From: Muribaculaceae bacterium
Lineage (GTDB): Bacteria; Bacteroidota; Bacteroidia; Bacteroidales; Muribaculaceae
DNA length: 49,546 bases
Direction of reading: 5' to 3'
Assembly (NCBI GenBank): GCA_029063895.1
Contig: JAIDNJ010000058.1
Location: forward strand, 1-49,546
The notes below the pieces were generated by a model that made no database searches, was not told the origin of the DNA, and was given only the letters and a program-made list of their open reading frames with translations. A program made the position numbers and the translations under genes. Numbering within the stretch: position 1 is the stretch's first letter; the number at the start of each line of letters is the position of its first letter. Of the stretch, positions 47,494 to 49,546 are shown piece by piece.

Positions 47494-49546
47494 TACTCTA
47501 CTGATTTGTCGGTTTTGTTGTCGGTAACAGGTTTATCGTCTGATGCATTATTGTCGTCCTGATTGTTTTCAGGCTCGGTTTTATCCACGGGTCCTTCGGT
47601 TTTTACCTCGGTGGGTTCGACATCAATAACTCCGGGAATTGGCGGCGGAACGGGCTCTCCTTCATTTTTACCGGTGAGTTTCTGCTGCTCGCGGGCGGCA
47701 AGAATCTCGTCGGTGCGGGAAATCCATTTACGTTCGCCAAATATCTTGACCATGTCGTCTGCAAAGATTACCTCGCGTGTAATGAGTGTATCGGCGAGTT
47801 TGCCATGACCCTCGGCATAGTCGCGCAAGATTGACTTGGCTCGCTCATACTGCTCGTTGATGATGCGCGATACTTCCTCGTCGATCATTTTAGCACGGTC
47901 GTCACTGTATGGCTTTGAGAATCCGTAGCTCTGACCGGTTGAGTCATAATAGCTTAGGTTGGGCAGGCGATCGCTCATACCGTAGTAAACGACCATGGCA
48001 TAGGCCTGTTTGGTTACGCGCTCAAGGTCATTGGCGGCTCCGGTCGAGATGTGACCGAGGAATAATTCTTCGGCTGCACGGCCACCAAGAGTGGCACACA
48101 TCTCGTCAAGCAATGCCTGGGTCGGGGTGATCTGACGTTCTTCAGGCAGGTACCATGCCGCCCCGAGAGCTTTGCCGCGCGGCACGATGGTAACCTTGAT
48201 GAGCGGGTTGGCATATTTGAGATTCCACGATACGGTCGCATGGCCGGCTTCATGGATGGCGATAGCTTTTTTCTCCTCGTCGGTAGTTATTTTGGAACGC
48301 TTCTCAAGACCACCGATAATGCGGTCGACAGCGTCGATAAAGTCCTGTTTCTGTACGGTTGTCTTGTTGTTGCGGGCAGCGATAAGCGCGGCCTCGTTGC
48401 AGACGTTGGCTATATCGGCACCCGAAAATCCGGGAGTTTGACGCGCGAGGAGTTCCACATCGACCGAGTCATCGATTTTGATGTTTTTGAGGTGTACTTT
48501 AAAGATAGCCACACGGTCGTTGAGCTCGGGGAGGTCTACGTAAATCTGTCGGTCAAAACGTCCGGCACGGAGCAACGCTTTGTCAAGAATGTCGGCACGG
48601 TTGGTCGCGGCAAGAATGATGACACCGCTGTTTGAACCGAAACCGTCCATCTCGGTGAGCAGCTGGTTGAGGGTGTTTTCGCGTTCGTCATTGGCTCCCA
48701 TGTTCGGATTTTTTCCGCGGGCACGACCCACGGCATCGATTTCGTCGATAAACACGATACAGGGGGCTTTTTCTTTGGCCTGACGGAAGAGGTCACGCAC
48801 ACGTGAGGCTCCCACGCCGACAAACATCTCCACAAAGTCAGATCCCGACATGGAGAAGAACGGAACGTTGGCCTCGCCCGCTACAGCTTTGGCAAGGAGG
48901 GTCTTACCGGTTCCCGGAGGGCCTACAAGAAGGGCTCCCTTAGGAATTTTACCACCGAGGTCGGTGTAACGCTGCGGATTTTTGAGAAACTCGACAATCT
49001 CCTCGATTTCGGTTTTGGCTTCCGAGAGTCCGGCGACATCCTTGAATGTTACTTTTACGGGGCCGTCTTTGTCAAAAATCTGGGCTTTTGACTTGCCGAC
49101 GCTGAACACGCCGCCGGCACCGCCATCCTTGCCCGACATACGTTTCATCAGGAAGAACCAGAAGGCGATGAGAAGGATTACCGGACCAAAAGTCCACAGA
49201 ATCGACATGAAGTCACTGCTTTTTTCATATTTTACTTCGCCTGTAAAAGCGCCGGTCTGCTGCCAAAGGTCAATTTTGTCCTGAAGTTTGTCGGCCGATG
49301 GAATTTCGGTGAAGATACGCGCGTGTTCGCCCGACCCCGGTTTGTATTGTGACTCGTGGAATATTTTTGAGGCGAGAGAGTCGCTCAAAACAGCTTCGGC
49401 TTCACGTTTGTTGGTAAACACGACGATTTCGGTGACACCGCCTTCGCTCACATACTGCTCAAACTTTGAGAAGCTCACATCTTTGGTCACTGTATTGTCG
49501 TCAAGGTAAAAAATTCCGCATAGAAAGAGGAAGATTAAAGCATACA
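47493..49546 (-). CDS. ftsH: ATP-dependent zinc metalloprotease FtsH (5' end beyond the window edge)
   Basis: [18 protein letters not shown] Walker [13 protein letters not shown] zinc motif; the frame continues upstream of 49490 as [19 protein letters not shown] (TM helix), so the GTG at 49490 is not the start. Confidence 0.97.
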   Translation of the reverse strand, partial: YALIFLFLCGIFYLDDNTVTKDVSFSKFEQYVSEGGVTEIVVFTNKREAEAVLSDSLASKIFHESQYKPGSGEHARIFTEIPSADKLQDKIDLWQQTGAFTGEVKYEKSSDFMSILWTFGPVILLIAFWFFLMKRMSGKDGGAGGVFSVGKSKAQIFDKDGPVKVTFKDVAGLSEAKTEIEEIVEFLKNPQRYTDLGGKIPKGALLVGPPGTGKTLLAKAVAGEANVPFFSMSGSDFVEMFVGVGASRVRDLFRQAKEKAPCIVFIDEIDAVGRARGKNPNMGANDERENTLNQLLTEMDGFGSNSGVIILAATNRADILDKALLRAGRFDRQIYVDLPELNDRVAIFKVHLKNIKIDDSVDVELLARQTPGFSGADIANVCNEAALIAARNNKTTVQKQDFIDAVDRIIGGLEKRSKITTDEEKKAIAIHEAGHATVSWNLKYANPLIKVTIVPRGKALGAAWYLPEERQITPTQALLDEMCATLGGRAAEELFLGHISTGAANDLERVTKQAYAMVVYYGMSDRLPNLSYYDSTGQSYGFSKPYSDDRAKMIDEEVSRIINEQYERAKSILRDYAEGHGKLADTLITREVIFADDMVKIFGERKWISRTDEILAAREQQKLTGKNEGEPVPPPIPGVIDVEPTEVKTEGPVDKTEPENNQDDNNASDDKPVTDNKTDKSVE

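Noticed and set aside
1-49546. tRNA, rRNA, transposase, integrase or phage genes
   Set aside because: None recognised by eye on either strand; a tRNAscan/Infernal run would be needed to exclude small RNAs.

Overview
The window is a 49.5 kb piece of a Bacteroidales chromosome. It resembles Muribaculaceae in gene content and in its TTG-N20-TAnnTTTG promoters, but this placement is inference. Most of it is housekeeping: spmAB-like, ybeY, mnmG, apt, uvrC, thyA, panB, purH, mreBCD-mrdA-rodA, a GlcNAc-type kinase, a U32 protein, metA, and ftsH cut by the right edge. About 18.5-34.5 kb is an accessory surface block. It holds a type V pilus/fimbrillin operon (OmpA-like/DUF3575, DUF5119, three fimbrillin-like lipoproteins, one large tip-like lipoprotein) followed by a SusC/SusD (RagA/RagB-like) pair. 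The strongest unusual signal is a perfect 21-bp inverted repeat (28580-28600 / 28954-28974). It flanks 353 bp carrying a good Bacteroidales promoter aimed at susC, which suggests an invertible promoter (phase switch). A G9 homopolymer occupies the expected -33 position of the predicted pilus promoter, so the block may carry two independent local switches. Other points of interest: an exact parS-like site after mnmG, a HipA-like kinase/DUF3037 pair coupled to uvrC, families of intergenic hairpins, a conserved SR(A/S) motif in all four pilus lipoproteins, and an AT-rich lectin-like 3' end on the tip gene. All calls come from reading the sequence; no database search was run.
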